Notes: generated by a model not told the origin, from the letters alone. A stretch of DNA of 64,000 nt from Diadophis punctatus similis (GCA_023053685.1 JALIGW010000063.1:1146614-1210613); one strand, 5' to 3'; shown: positions 50,301-62,714, counted from the stretch's first letter. A program made the numbers and translations.

Positions 50301-53300
50301 GGGTGAGAGCATGTATCAAAACAGTTATATCCTCTCATGATATCATCTCTATTGCTTTGGGGGCTTCTGATGCATACTTGTGAAGGTGAGGAGAGGCTCT
50401 GCATCGGGGTCCTCATTTTACTGACCACTGCGGTTATTTCATTTTTATATAAAGTTGTCTTAATATTAATTAATTAATTAATTAATTAATTGTATTTATA
50501 TGCCGCTCAACTCCACAGTTGATATTTTGTGTTTAATATTTTAAACAATGGCCAATCAATGAACTATTCTAAAATATTTATCAAAACAAAGTTGGGTTTA
50601 TTAAAACTAGACTTGACCTGACCCCAAATATAACACAGCCTTCTTCATTGCTTTTCCAGATTACTGATAAAGTTGCTGCGGAGACTCTGGGTGATAAAAG
50701 TAAATTTCCTTTTTTCCACCGGATGCTCCTCAAAGAAGGATTTCAGTATTCGGGAATTGTCCAAGTGCTTCTTCATTTCAGATGGACCTTGATTGGTCTC
50801 CTTGCTCCAGACTCAGAGGAGGGAGAGAATTTCCTGAGGATTTTTCCTCCTTTGCTTGTCAGGAATGGAATGTGTGTAGTTATATCACAGCGATTCTCAA
50901 TGACTACACAAATAGCACCCTTCAGGGATTCCAGCTTTTCTCAGTGGGAAAAAGTCAATGTCTTTGTTCATTTCATAGGACGCATTATTGTTACAAGCAC
51001 ATTTGATATTTTTCATGAAATAGTTGACACGTTGTCAGGACCCATTGAAGGGAAAATCTGGATCACCACAACTTTGGGAAAATATATAATGTATCATCAT
51101 GGACGTCACAAATACATCCATAGTATTTGGAGCTTTGAATTTATGCAAAAAGTAAGCCAGCAATATGGTGGTTTTGAACCCTTTTCCTTTATAGACCGCC
51201 AATATGAAAAGAAGAATTTCCAGTGCTCTTATTCAAAGTATGTTTTTTCTGTCAAAGGCCGGAAAAGATGCACCCAAAAAAGTACAGTGAAGACACAACA
51301 GAAATTTAATGGGATACAGGTCACAAACAGTGACTCTATTTACCTTATCTATATGACTCTGGCCCACGTCTTGAAGGCTGCATATTCGTCCAGGTCCTGG
51401 AGGAGAAGGAAGAGGACCCAAGGGACATTAGGGCCTCGAAGACTGCAGCCATGGCAGGTATGGGGTCCCAACAAGGATCCAACAAGCTAAATTCCTCTGG
51501 AGAAGAAATCCATTAGAGAAAGAAGGGGATCATATCAACCTCCTTGTGCTACAAAAGGCCAACAGATTTGGTCAATCTATTTCGAGGGGTACCTTGCTGA
51601 CCTGGGAATTTGCCATGCCCTGTCCTCGCCATTCCATCCGGCGACCAATGGACTGGCTGAACGATTCATAAGGTCAGCCAAGGAAGCATTTGGTAGACTG
51701 GGCCCAGGGGACTGACAGGCCCGCATCGATAAATTTCTGAGTACTCAGCACATAACCCCGAGTTGCGACCACCGGCCACAGCCCGGCCGAGCTCCTTATG
51801 GGTTGCAGGCTTAGATCCGTCCTAGACTGTTTACACCCAAACTGTTCTAACCAATTATACCACTTATTCCACACCTCATAAAATTCTATTTCTTCCTTTC
51901 CTTTCATTTCTAACGTGAGCTTATGCATTTTTCATTGCTACTCCCTCCGAAGAGGTGCTAATGATCTTCCTTCTTCCGGGCTTTGCCTGCTTTTTTCATT
52001 GCTTCTATCAGCTGTGCTTTAGGAGCTGTTTTTTATCCCCAACCAGGGGATAAAATAATGTGCTGAAGGTGACCAGACTAAGGAGGCTAGCCAGATGAAC
52101 ACCTGGTAGGCAGATTTTCCCCCTATTTTCCTCCCCAAAAACTAAGGTGCGTCTTATACTCCGAAAAATATGATATACGTTTGTTTTCTTTTTATGCACA
52201 TTTTTGTGTAGTTTTGTCTAGTTCTTTTTTGTATTACTTTTTCTTTTCTTTTTCTTTTTAGAGTTTGTATTTTAATGTTTCAAATAGAATAAAATAAAAT
52301 TTAAAGGAAAAAGGTAATGTGAAAGTACTGCGTAGGATAAGAAACAAAGGTCGCTGCTTTTTAAATCCCCAATGTGTTTCCATTCTAGTTCCATCCCTTT
52401 CTGGAGAAGAATGAGTTCTACAATCTTTCTCATTGGAAACTCTTCCTGGACCAAAATGGAGAAGTAACTGCAGACATGGATATTGTGTGCATGGTGATTT
52501 TGCCCAATGGCGGGTTGATCAAAATAAAATTGGGGAGTTTTGAAAGACAGAAACTTGTTATCAACCAAAGAATTATTTTGTGGCTAAAGTCGCACAAAAA
52601 GGTATGTGAAATATTGCTGTGTTTTCTCTTTTTTCTAATGATTACGACCCATTTCAAGTGGGTTAACTTTAGTCATCATGGTGAATGACCTTCACTGAGA
52701 TTTGAATGTATCCTAATAGAAAACTTACTGTTTTCTTAGACTGCTTTTGGGGGGGGGCACTTCAGTACTATTCACAAAGATGTCATTCAGATGCTAAGAT
52801 ATGGAATCCTGTTTTAAACTGATTTAAATCCTGTTTTGGATGGAATCCTGTTTTAAACAACGAACATTGGATGCTGCATGATTATTCATTAGGATACAGA
52901 CTACGGATCTTTTGTATTTCTTCTATAATTTAGTATCTCCATCAAACCGGTGAGAAACCTTCAAGTGCTGGCATTTGTGGTGCTAATAGCCTCAGTTTCT
53001 TTTAATCAGTGTCTGCATTAAGATTTGGACTTAAGGATGGAAAGGACCTTGGAGGTCTTCTAGTCTCTCAGGCAGGAAATCCTATACCATTTCAGACAAA
53101 TGGTTGTCCAATCTCTTCTTAAAAACCTCCAGTGTTGGAGCATTCACAACTTCTGGAAGCAAATTGTTCCACTGATTAATTGTTCTAACTGTCAGGAAAT
53201 TTCTCCTTAGTTTCAGGTTGCTTCTCTCCTTGATTAGTTTCCACCCATTGCTTCTTTTTCTACCCTCAGGTGCTTTGGCGAATAGGTTGACCCCCTCTTC

Positions 53301-54142
53301 TTTGTGGCAGCCCCTGAGATATTGGAACACTGCTATCATGTCTCCCCTGGTCCTTCTTTTCATTAAACTAGACATACCCAATTCCTGCAACTGTTCTTTA
53401 TGTGTCTTAGCCTCCAATCCGCTAATCACCTTTGTTGCTCTTCTCTGCATATGGTCAGGACTCTGAATATGATCATGAATGGTTAGAGGTTACGATTCTT
53501 ATTTCTCCAAGTGAAGGCCAGATAGACTACTCAAGTAAACTTCCTATCTATCTCCATTTTCCATGGATACTTAGCACAGGCCCTTTTTTTTCTCCTTAGC
53601 CTTTGCCTCAATCCAAATGTGTGAAAAGTTGTCGTCCTGGATTTGTTAAGCGGAAGAGAGAAGGAGAGCCAATTTGCTGCTATGATTGTGTTCCTTGTCC
53701 AGAGGGGACCATTTCCACCGAGGAAGGTGGGTGTCATCAAAGAAAAGAGTGGGTTTGTGATTCGCCCAGAGCACTTTCATAAAAGTGAAAGTTAAATGAG
53801 AAAATGAACCTCTACTGATTTTTTTTGTTTATTTTTAAACTGCACAATTTCTTTTCCAAATGGAAGAATAGCCAAAAGACCTTAATAGGGATTGGAAAGT
53901 ATGGGTAGCTTTACTACTGCCAGGGAAAATATCTCTTCTGCTTTTTATTTTGGATATTTCTTTCCACATTTGGTCTTTCTATAAATATCTAAGTTCTTTG
54001 AAATGTGAGGAATTGTCTTAGAGCTTAGAATAATTTTATTGTCACTTTGAATGTACACTAATCGGCATACATTAAAATGAAATTTCATTGCATACAGCTC
54101 TCAAAGGGTCACCAATTTCAATATAAACTACATAAACCTCAC

Positions 54143-54209
<67 letters not shown>

Positions 54210-54216
54210 AGAAAAA

Positions 54217-54284
<68 letters not shown>

Positions 54285-57077
54285 CAGACAAAATTATTCA
54301 TGTACACTGAATATCAGGAAGCGAGCTTCCTATAACCTTCTCAGCTGTCCTTACCACTTTCTGTATGGACTTTCTATCTGAGGCACTGCTGCCACCAAAC
54401 CACATAGCAATGCGGTTTGTTAAAATGCTCTCGATTGTGCCTCTGTAAAAAGTGGTCATGGCAGAAGGAGAAAGATGCGCTCTCCTCATCTGATGCAGGA
54501 AATGCAGATGCTGGTTTGCACGTTTCACTAAGAATGATGTGTGGAGAGACCAGTTCAGATTGTTAGTTATCTGCACCCCAGATACTTAATACTGTTGACT
54601 ACCTTTACAGCTTCATCCTTGATACTGAATGGAGTAAGACCATGCCAACGTAACATTCAGATCTACCTCCTGGAAGAATTATTGCAATGTATTCTACATG
54701 GGCCTCTCCTTGTGGGTGACTAGAAGTTATTGCTGCTCCACAATGAAGGGATGTGGGCAGTTATGGGTTCACCTCATTACAACCTTGCCCACTAGCCATT
54801 CCAGATTATTTCCATGACTAGTTTTCGTTACCAATCAACTAGATTTCAGAAGATTGGCATCCTCTGTGTCCAGTATATTATGAAGTATCATTTGGCACAA
54901 CTCAGGTTTTTTTTTGCCTAGAAGTGTAACTGACTCATTATTTAGCTGTTGTAATGTAGATTCAGAGGTGGGCTTCAAAATGTTTTGCAAAGGGTTCTCT
55001 GCCTGGTTGCTAGGTGTGTGTGGCCATGGTGTGCGGCAGGGGCGGGTTCCTAATTTTTTTACTGCCACTCTGTGGGTGTGGCTTGCCAGCCATGTGACCG
55101 GGTGGGCATTGCTTCTCAGACTGCTGAAGGGAGGGAAACTGAGGTAGATCCTGCTGCCCATTCCCCCTCCCCTCAGCAGCTCGAGAAGGCTCAAATGTGT
55201 GAAAATGCATAGGACCATCACCGTGCGTTCGTGGCTTCTCAGACTGCTGAAGGGAGGGAAACTGAGATAGATCCTGCTGCCCATTCCCCCTCCCCTCAGC
55301 AGCTCGAGAAGCCTCAAATGTGCGAAAATGCCTAGAACCATCACCGTGCATTCGTTGCTTCTCGGACTGCTGAAGGGAGGGGAATGGAGATAGCTCCTGC
55401 CACCTGTTCTTTCAGCGTCTCACGTGCTCCCTCAGTCATCTTCCCCTGCTTGGACTCACTGTGGGGTAGGAAGGCAGCGCATGAGCAGTGCCGGAAACTC
55501 GGCTTTTGGGAATGTGCAGAAGAATTTTTTTTAAAAAAAAATATTTTTAAAAAAAATGGTGGCGCCCAGGCACCGGCAACCGATTGCATCGGTACTGTGA
55601 CATCACCAGTGGGCCGCTACCCATGCTATAGAGTGGACCGCACTGGTAGGAACCCACCACTGGTGTGCGGGGCCTAGTCGGCCTCCTGCACCACATTGAG
55701 CCTCCATGAGGGTGAAAACGGGCCTGTTTCTGGCCTTACTGAACTTCCAGTAGGCCCATTTTTTGCCCTCCCCAAGCCTCTGCATGTGACCTGCACTTTC
55801 CTGCATCCAAAACTAGCTTGGAGTGGGATTTGGGGCTTCTCTGAACTGCACAGAATCTCAGTTAGAAGTTCTCCCAAACCCCTGCGAACCCCCAGCAGCC
55901 CACCCTTGTGTAGATTCTGTGAAGGTTCTACACATTAGACAGGAAATCTTTCAAGCTCAAAGCTTCCCCCAATTTCATAGGGTACTTGAAATTTTGCTTT
56001 TTTTAAAAAAGAAAAGAAAATGATATTCTTCTTATTTCATTCTCTGGAGATGTAACTAAATGCATCTTGGAAATTGCTCCTCTGTATTAATTGCCATCCC
56101 AAAAAGATATTTCATAAAGGCAAAAGGAGAGAACATTAAAGAAAGGCTTCTTTTGGGTTTTCTCAGATACAGAAAAATGCACCAAGTGTCCAGATGATAA
56201 ATATCCAAATGAGGACCGAGTTCAATGTATTCCCAAAGTAATAACTTACCTGTCTTATGAAGAACCTCTGGGCATCATCCTGGTCTCTTTTGCACTACTT
56301 TTGTTCCTAACCGCACTGTTTATATTAATCATATTCATTAAATACCGAGAGACACCCATTGTCAAAGCCAACAACCGGGACCTCTCTTACATCCTTCTGG
56401 CCTCCCTCCTGCTTTGCTTTTTGTCTCCTTTTCTCTTCATTGGTCAACCAAGGAAAATCACCTGCCTTTTCCAACAAACAGTTTTCAGCAACACCTTCTC
56501 AGTTGCCATTTCTTCTCTCCTGGCCAAAACGATTATGGTGGTGCTGGCTTTCCTTGCCACAAAACCAGGAAACCGAGTGAAAAGATGGTTGGGGAAGACC
56601 TTGGCCAACTCCATCATCTTTGCTTGTTCTACTGTGCAAATTATCATCTCTTCCATCTGGATGGGAATTTCTCCCCCATTCCCTGACTCTGATCTCCACT
56701 CTGAGCCTGGAGATATCATCCTGCAATGCAACGAAGGAGTTGCTATCATGTTCTACATCACCCTCAGCTACATGGGCTTCTTGGCTGCCATTTGCTTCGT
56801 GGTGGCGTTCCTGGCCAAGAATATCCCTGGGGCCTTCAATGAAGCCAAGCTGATCACCTTCAGCATGCTGGTCTTCTACAGTGTCTGGGTGACTTTTGTG
56901 CCCACCTACCTGAGCACGAAAGGGAAATATATGGTGGCTGTGCAGGTCTTCTCCATCTTGTCTTCCAGTACTGGTCTGCTGGGTTGTATCTTCATCCCCA
57001 AGTGCTTCATTATCCTTCTGAGGCCAGATCTGAATACAAAGGAGCAACTTGCAACCAGAAGAAATGTTGAAATGTGA
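47139..57077 (+). CDS. V2R copy C: complete, intact vomeronasal type-2 receptor (predicted 851 aa)
   Basis: Join 47139-47356, 49585-49873, 50660-51457, 52389-52601, 53600-53726, 56167-57077. The six exons sum to 2556 nt, 851 codons plus TGA, with no stop or frameshift and all introns GT-AG. Residues 1-18 form the signal peptide ([14 protein letters not shown] then SG). Residues of about 19-506 form the extracellular Venus flytrap lobe, 507-569 the nine-cysteine linker, and about 580-840 the 7-helix class C domain. The length and exon plan match typical V2Rs. By family knowledge it is a vomeronasal neuron receptor for peptide or protein cues signalling through Go and TRPC2. One oddity is Tyr786 in helix 6, where copies A and B have Cys in the FCSVW motif. 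It is the only copy in the window that is both complete and open. Confidence 0.93.
47817..49332 (+). mobile_element. 5'-truncated CR1/Jockey-type LINE in copy C intron 1
   Basis: RT motifs [47 protein letters not shown] and the C-terminal [10 protein letters not shown] are present; the frame is broken. The element is shared with copy D (from 62715) and absent from copy B, whose intron reads straight across. Confidence 0.8.
49585..49873 (+). CDS. V2R copy C exon 2 (ectodomain)
   Basis: The acceptor ACTAG ends at 49584 and the donor GT is at 49874. It is 289 nt, giving [16 protein letters not shown] through YKVPQ. It is open and about six residues differ from copy B. Confidence 0.9.
50005..50300 (-). 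mobile_element. LINE 3' fragment, copy C intron 2
   Basis: The reverse complement of the 3' region of the intron 1 LINE (GGAGCGGTTTACATTGAG). It is followed by an L2-like bit at 50468-50518. Confidence 0.6.
50660..51457 (+). CDS. V2R copy C exon 3 (ligand-binding lobe)
   Basis: It is 798 nt, phase 0 at both ends; the acceptor TTCCAG ends at 50659 and the donor GTATGG is at 51458. It encodes 266 residues (170-435), from [19 protein letters not shown] to RRLQPWQ, including [15 protein letters not shown] and [10 protein letters not shown]. It is the most variable exon between copies. Confidence 0.92.
51581..51814 (+). mobile_element. Ty3/gypsy integrase fragment, copy C intron 3
   Basis: Translation gives [20 protein letters not shown], then [21 protein letters not shown], one TGA stop, and then continues in frame. 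The [10 protein letters not shown] motif is the integrase core of Ty3/gypsy-type retroelements. No LTR or other gene is seen, so it is a fossil fragment. Confidence 0.7.
52108..52180. mobile_element. Right-end fragment of the mariner-like MITE
   Basis: CTAAGGTGCGTCTTATACTC and CCGAAAAATA match the right end of the 27808 element. The left end is missing. Confidence 0.65.
52389..52601 (+). CDS. V2R copy C exon 4 (ectodomain)
   Basis: It is 213 nt, phase 0; the acceptor ATTCTAG ends at 52388 and the donor GTATGTG is at 52602. It starts [14 protein letters not shown] and contains [14 protein letters not shown]. The middle differs strongly from copy B (VILPNGG against VFLHQGN). Confidence 0.88.
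53040..53460 (-). mobile_element. CR1 3' end, uninterrupted, copy C intron 4
   Basis: The minus strand reads [20 protein letters not shown] through [11 protein letters not shown]. It is the empty-site reference for the hAT and LTR insertions in copies A and B. Confidence 0.75.
53600..53726 (+). CDS. V2R copy C exon 5 (cysteine-rich domain)
   Basis: It is 127 nt; the acceptor CTTAG ends at 53599 and the donor GTGGGT is at 53727. Its six cysteines follow the NCD3G pattern ([14 protein letters not shown]). It is open. Confidence 0.9.
54030..54690 (-). mobile_element. LINE with RT C-terminus and microsatellites, copy C intron 5
   Basis: The minus strand encodes [20 protein letters not shown] and [19 protein letters not shown]. 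It is interrupted by (AAAT)n and (GAAA)n at about 54144-54290. Confidence 0.7.
55037..55662. mobile_element. Nested hAT element (626 bp)
   Basis: CAGGGGCGGGTTCC to GGTAGGAACCCACCACTG, with the exact 8-bp duplication GTGTGCGG (55029-55036, 55663-55670). It is the same family as 10666 and 30267. Confidence 0.85.
55112..55370. repeat. 123-bp minisatellite, just over two units
   Basis: CTTCTCAGACTGCTGAAGGG (or a variant) starts at 55112, 55235 and 55358, inside the nested hAT. Confidence 0.85.
56167..57077 (+). CDS. V2R copy C exon 6 (seven-transmembrane domain)
   Basis: It is 911 nt, with the acceptor CTCAG ending at 56166 and the TGA at 57075-57077 after NVEM. All seven helices and the class C loop motifs are present. 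Codon 56877-56879 is TAC (Tyr786), where A and B have TGC. The other seven changes from B are conservative or in loops. Confidence 0.92.
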
Positions 57078-58225
57078 GACACAGGAATGTCAACATATTC
57101 CAACAAGTCATACCTAGAAAATGGTCCAAGCTGTTCTCCATGGATGACAAAGCTTCAAATCGTTAAAGGGTGACTGGAAGAAAAGATTGTGAGGAAAGGA
57201 AGTTCTTGGAGTAGTGGGTGATTTTTAAGAAGTTGGAAATACTGTATAAAATGATTGCATGTGGCAACCATCACGCCCATATTTTATAAAACATTTTTCC
57301 AAAACTGCTATGGCAAATGCAACTGATGTTTCTATTTATTTAGACAATAACTATTTCTTGAGATTAGTAACAGTATATGGGTGGGAAAGTAACTCGATGC
57401 TTACTTATTATGAATATTTCTTATACCACATATTAAATATGCATATGTACTGTTATCATTTCATCTTCCTTTCCTGTAATGTAGAAATATGAGTGAATCC
57501 TTTCTTCTGTTGGACTCCCTCCCACTATTTTCTGGAGGAAAATTCCTTCAGTGTACGTTGAAAAAATAATCTGCAGTGAATCTGGATTATTGGGTTTTTT
57601 GGCTTCTGTAATTTTTTTCTACAGAATCTGGTGCCAGCAATGAGATTCACAATCTAAATCCTGACCATAGAATTCAGATTTGAGACCTGGTTTTGCTTAC
57701 AAATGACAAGAATGGAATGTCAGTTTTCTCCAATTGTTCCATGTGCCTGAGATCATTGGAGGCCAAGGAAGAAGCATAGTAAATATGGCATGTGCCTGTG
57801 TCTTTCTATAATCTCACAATTGTCAAGTTTCCAACTGACAAGCCCAACCAAAGCAACCTCGTCTGAGACCTTCAGAAGTCTGAAAGCAAAACTTTATTGA
57901 GTACATTGTATCAGCACTGATGAAACCAGTTCTACCTAATTTCTGCGCAAACCCACATAGTTACAAATTGGTTACCCCCCCACCCCCCAATTAGGGCAGG
58001 TCCCATTGTCCAATTGAGTGTCATTATTTTATTATGAGAAAGAGTCTCTGGTCTTGGCAAACACCTGCCGATGTGTCCTTGACTCTCACAATTCTTCTTC
58101 TTGAAATCTGGAGCCTACATTCTATCTCACCCTTCCCTCCCCAGTAGTTCTTGGGCAAGTTAAGAAGTGATAATGGTTTCAACAGAATAAGTACATTTGA
58201 TAACAAGCACTTCTTCTCTGTGGTA

Positions 58226-58281
<56 letters not shown>

Positions 58282-58950
58282 ATAACCAGCATATTTTATG
58301 CATAACAAATAGGCAATTTTTAAATCAGTATGTTAGTAATAGTTGTACCTTTTGTTAATTTGCAGGATATTTTCTTGGAAGAGACTAATCTTTCTATAGA
58401 GGTTAAGAAAAGGGATGTAGGAGAATAAATAAGTGTACAATAGGGGATCCATATAGAAAGCAATGTCTTAGTGCTCGCTGTTTGCCTGAGGGCACAGATA
58501 AGCCCCTCTCCAAAAAATGGCCTCAATGACTCTCAGAGAACTAATGACTGAACTTCACTGCTAACAACCAGATGACTGCAAGGAATATGAATCCTTCCAT
58601 CCTCTCCCCCATCCATCCATTCATTCATTCATTCATTCATTCAGAACTGAAGAAGCTTCTTGGATGAGAAGCAAAATCTCTTCAAAGAAAAAACAAAGAA
58701 AATATTATTGCCTTTTGAGAAAAAAAAATCTTTGGGACCTCAGTCTCCCTTGATTTCCAAAACTTCCTGGTCAACACCTGACATAGGCTCACAGAAGGTT
58801 GGATGCAGCTAAAACCGACATGTAATAATAATAGCCTTTATTGTCATTGTACATCATGTATACAATGACATTGGTTTAGCCTCTACATGTCATGCAATCT
58901 ATGGGCAGCATAAATGGGGAGTCTCACTCATAGACATATATATATGTGTG
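57078..58950 (+). other. 3' flank of copy C
   Basis: It is homologous to the flanks of A and B, with (TG)n at 58226-58280. No coding exon is seen. Confidence 0.6.
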
Positions 58951-59011
58951 TGTTCACATACATACATACATACATACATACATAGGGCACAGGACAGAAA
59001 TATTGTAGGGT

Positions 59012-59013
59012 AT

Positions 59014-59044
<31 letters not shown>

Positions 59045-59650
59045 TTTGGGAATTCTTCTATGCTGCCCTACTCCCTAAGGACTCAGGGCGGCGTACAGCA
59101 TTTTAAAGAACACCAAACAATAAAATCATTAAAAACAATTTTAAAAAAGTTTTAAAAAAGACACACAACACCATGCATACATGGGGGAGACCTCAGATGT
59201 AAAATTGTCTCAGAACCCTGCCTGCAGGAAGAGCCATGTCTTAATGGCTTTTTGAAAGGCCAGCAAGATGGGGATGATTCGGATCTCTGGGGGAAGTTGG
59301 TTCCAGAGACCAGGGGCCCATACAGAGAAGGCCCTCCCCTTAGGCCCCCCAGTTGGCATTGTTTGGCTGACGGGACCGGGAGGAGACCCACTCTGTGGGA
59401 CCTGACCGGTCGAAGGAAAGTATGAGGTAGAATGCAGTCCCGGAGGTAACCTGGTCCTAAGCCATGTAGGGCTTTAAAGATGATGATCAATACCTTGAAT
59501 TGTACCTGGAGACCAATGGGCAGCCAATGCAACTGGCGGAGTATGGGTGTTACGTGGGTGTATCTTGAAACACCAACTACAGCATGCGCAACCACATTTT
59601 GCACCAATTGTAGTCTCTGAATAGTCTTCAAGGGAAGCCCCATGTAGAGT
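59012..59650 (-). mobile_element. L2 3' region in the C-D spacer
   Basis: The same insertion as 41319-41945: identical boundaries (TTTA tail in GGGTA, and junction to TTGTATGTG). Confidence 0.8.
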
Positions 59651-60584
59651 GCTTGTATGTGTTCACATACCTACCTACATACATACATACATAGGGCACA
59701 GGACAGAACTATTGTAGGGTACTTCTGGTTCAAGCAACTGTTGGCCCCAGATTCCTTTACTATCTGTGTTGAAAAAGGCAGAGTCCAAGGCAGAACCCTC
59801 CAGACAAATGATCTGGTGCTGGCTGGCTGAAGTTGACTGGGTCTTCTCCATCAGCCAGGGTGGGCTCAGAATCCCATCTGGGGTGCCATTATTAGAAGAA
59901 AAAAATTGGTTTGATTCAGGGCCAGGTTTTCCAAAGAGAAATTTTTTACACAGAGCACAGGATAGATTTCTTGAAACAGAAGTGAATTTTATTCTACAGC
60001 AGGGGTCCTTAAACTATGGCCCATGGGCCGGATATGGACTGCCGACACAACGTATCTGTCCCAAGCAGTGGTGGGATTAAGCCTTGCCCCTCACCTCCCA
60101 GTCACTCCTTGTGTGACTGGCTTTTCCCACCCCCCTCATTGCTCCTCCTCCAGCCATCGACCTTATATATATCTTGCAGAATCTAGCTGCACTTCTGCAT
60201 ACTTCTGCTCACCGCTGCTCACAAAGGTAAGGCCGAAGGGCATGGGCTGGCAGGTGGGTGGGGGAGGGTGAGCTGGCAGATAGGTGAAACAGCAGTGGAT
60301 GGACTGACATGCATGGGGAGGGAGTAGAAGCACATGGGAGATCACAGCATCGGAGCCCTTCCCAGGTGTTTCCCAAAGCTGGCCTTGTCTGCTAGGGGAG
60401 CGCATGGGAGATTGCAGCATAGGAGTTGGGACTATCAAATGGGGCTGTTGGAAGAAATATTCTTCTGGGTTCAGTTCCAAGTGGGGAGAAAGACACTGGA
60501 AACATGGTGGCTAATTGGAAAGATGGTTTTTAATGGTAGAGAGGACCACATGGTTTGAGGTCCTGGGCAAAAAGCATATGTGGG

Positions 60585-60587
<3 letters not shown>

Positions 60588-60632
<45 letters not shown>

Positions 60633-60720
60633 CAGAGAGACAGAGAGACAGAGAGACAGAGAGACAGAGAGACAGAGAGACAGAGAAACAGAGAGACAGA
60701 GAGACAGAGAGAGAGAGAGA
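60588..60720. repeat. (GA)n and (GACAGA)n microsatellite
   Basis: GACAGAGA units of 8 bp alternate with GA. It is the locus equivalent to 15653 and 43126. Confidence 0.95.
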
Positions 60721-62038
60721 TTTACACCCTCTGTTTGCCTTTAAATTTGAGCTTGTATTCTGATTGGTTGTCAGACGCCTATGGGGCCATGCGGGGGTAA
60801 CTCTGCAGGTTGTGTTTTGAGTCCTAAGCTTGGTTGAGCCTTACTGGGTGTGATGATGTAATGAAAGGGCTTTGGACAATCCTACTATGGCTCTGCTTGA
60901 AAGAGGTAGATCTTTGTTATGTAGAATAGACTGGCCCAGGCCTTAATGGCCCATTGACAAAGATAGGGTGGTGGTCAGTTTCTGCCTCCCTTTTATGGGA
61001 AATATTCTGCCCTTTTCATATTTCCTAAAATGTCTCATTTTCCTACGAGAGGGGTGGGTGCTAACTTCCTACAGGGCCCATCCCATCGAGTACATCCATG
61101 GAAGCGGAGAAAGGGCCACTATGAAGCAGTTTCTATGAATACTAAAAAAATTCTATCCCTTCTGTAAATTTCTTCCTATTTACCCAAGAATACAGTGAAT
61201 AGACTGTCCCTTTCCTGCCTCTGAGTCAGCTCTCATCTAAAAAAATTATACTTCTAGAACGGATGGAAATGAAATGTCCCTTCAGGCACAAAAGGAAATT
61301 TAAAATTGGTTCAAAATTAGGATTAATATCTGGAGATCTCCTAGAAAAGAAAATCACAACGAAGACCTGCTCTTAACATTAGGCAGGGTTCAAGGATGCA
61401 GATGGTGTCAGAGAGCGCTAGAGTTAAGTGTCAAGAACCTAGACTGCCACCAAACTGCATAGCTCTGAGTGACCTTCTCTACCATTCTCTGGAGACCATA
61501 TGACACAATGGCGGACAGCAGAAGTCAATTCCCTGGGTATTGGAGCATCTTCCCCCAGCATCACTTTCTGGACATGTCCTGGCAGGAAGCATGAGAACCA
61601 TTAGAAAAGGGTGTTTCCAAGGGTTTCTATGCAACATTTCACAAGAATCGTTTTCTCCAGCTGTCTCTCTGTGCATGGAGCCCTGGAATACGACAAATTA
61701 TCTCTCACAGTAATTATCACAATCCCAGACTTTGAGACGTCTACTGCTACTTTTCTGTGTCTGCCTTTGATATAAGGTCAGACTGAAGCAACGTGGAATG
61801 GATTTTGCATCAGAAAAAGATATAAGCCTTTATTCATGCTGAATGGTTTGCACAGGATTTAGGACACAGGCAGGGGCTGTGCTGCTGAATGTACCTTTCC
61901 CTCTTTTCCGGATAAAGCTCAATTTGTTTCTGTTTTTGAATAAGGAAAGCCCCTGGATATTCCATTTTCTGAGAGTGCCTTAAAATCATCTAACTCTTCT
62001 TTAGGAACAGGAAGGGGATTGATTGAAGCCCATCAATT

Positions 62039-62256
62039 ATGGACCTCCTTCTTCTGCTTTTGATGCTACTGGTGTCACAGCCAGTCTCTGGGAAGCTTAG
62101 AATGAAGTGCCCACTGAATATGGTGCACCTGGATAGAGAAAGACTATGGAGCTACTACAGGCCAGGAGACCATCTCATCAGTATAGTCACCAGTGCAGCA
62201 ACACTATCAGAGAAACTATTGTTTTTCAACCGGCTTCCTCATAGCCAATCTCACTT
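62039..62256 (+). CDS. V2R copy D exon 1; gene continues past the window
   Basis: ATG at 62039 opens the same signal peptide ([18 protein letters not shown]) and [18 protein letters not shown]. The exon is 218 nt and ends at the GTAAGT donor at 62257. It is intact and nearly identical to copy C exon 1. Intron 1 carries the same LINE as copy C and runs off the window end, so the state of exons 2-6 is unknown. Confidence 0.88.
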
Positions 62257-62714
62257 GTAAGTTATTCTGTGTGATGAAATTGTATTCCTTCCATCTGCAG
62301 TTCTAGGACTCTCATTCTTTTCTCCTTATTCTATTTATTCCTATATTTCAGGAACTGATTAATTTTGTTGATTGATTAGATTTCTGTGGGTTTCCTGTTT
62401 TGTTTTATTTAGTGGAAGAGACATAAATACAGAGAAGGAGCAGAAAAAAGACCTGAAAGAAATCCACATTATTTTCCTCTCAGTCCAATCTAGAATTTAT
62501 GACTTGAATAATGCCTTTTGTTTAAAGTAGTGATTGTTGTAGTTAACCCTGACTAGCTCATTTCCATATTGTTATAACTGCTTATTGATATTCAATGTCA
62601 GATCCTTATAGGAATAGAGGATGACTTGATTTTAGAACAGCTTTTCTGAGTCACTTATGAAATCTCCTCTTCCTTTTATGATAGCTGTAGTTTAAAATAG
62701 GAATTATTTTGCAG

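Larger units (their letters stand above)
54963..55908. mobile_element. hAT element (946 bp) in copy C intron 5
   Basis: CAGAGGTGGGCT to AGCCCACCCTTG, with the exact 8-bp duplication TGTAGATT (54955-54962, 55909-55916). Copies A and B have the empty site. Confidence 0.85.

Noticed and set aside
56499..57047. 182-codon antisense frame opposite exon 6, also at 38095-38643
   Set aside because: It is the shadow of the conserved receptor exon on the other strand.
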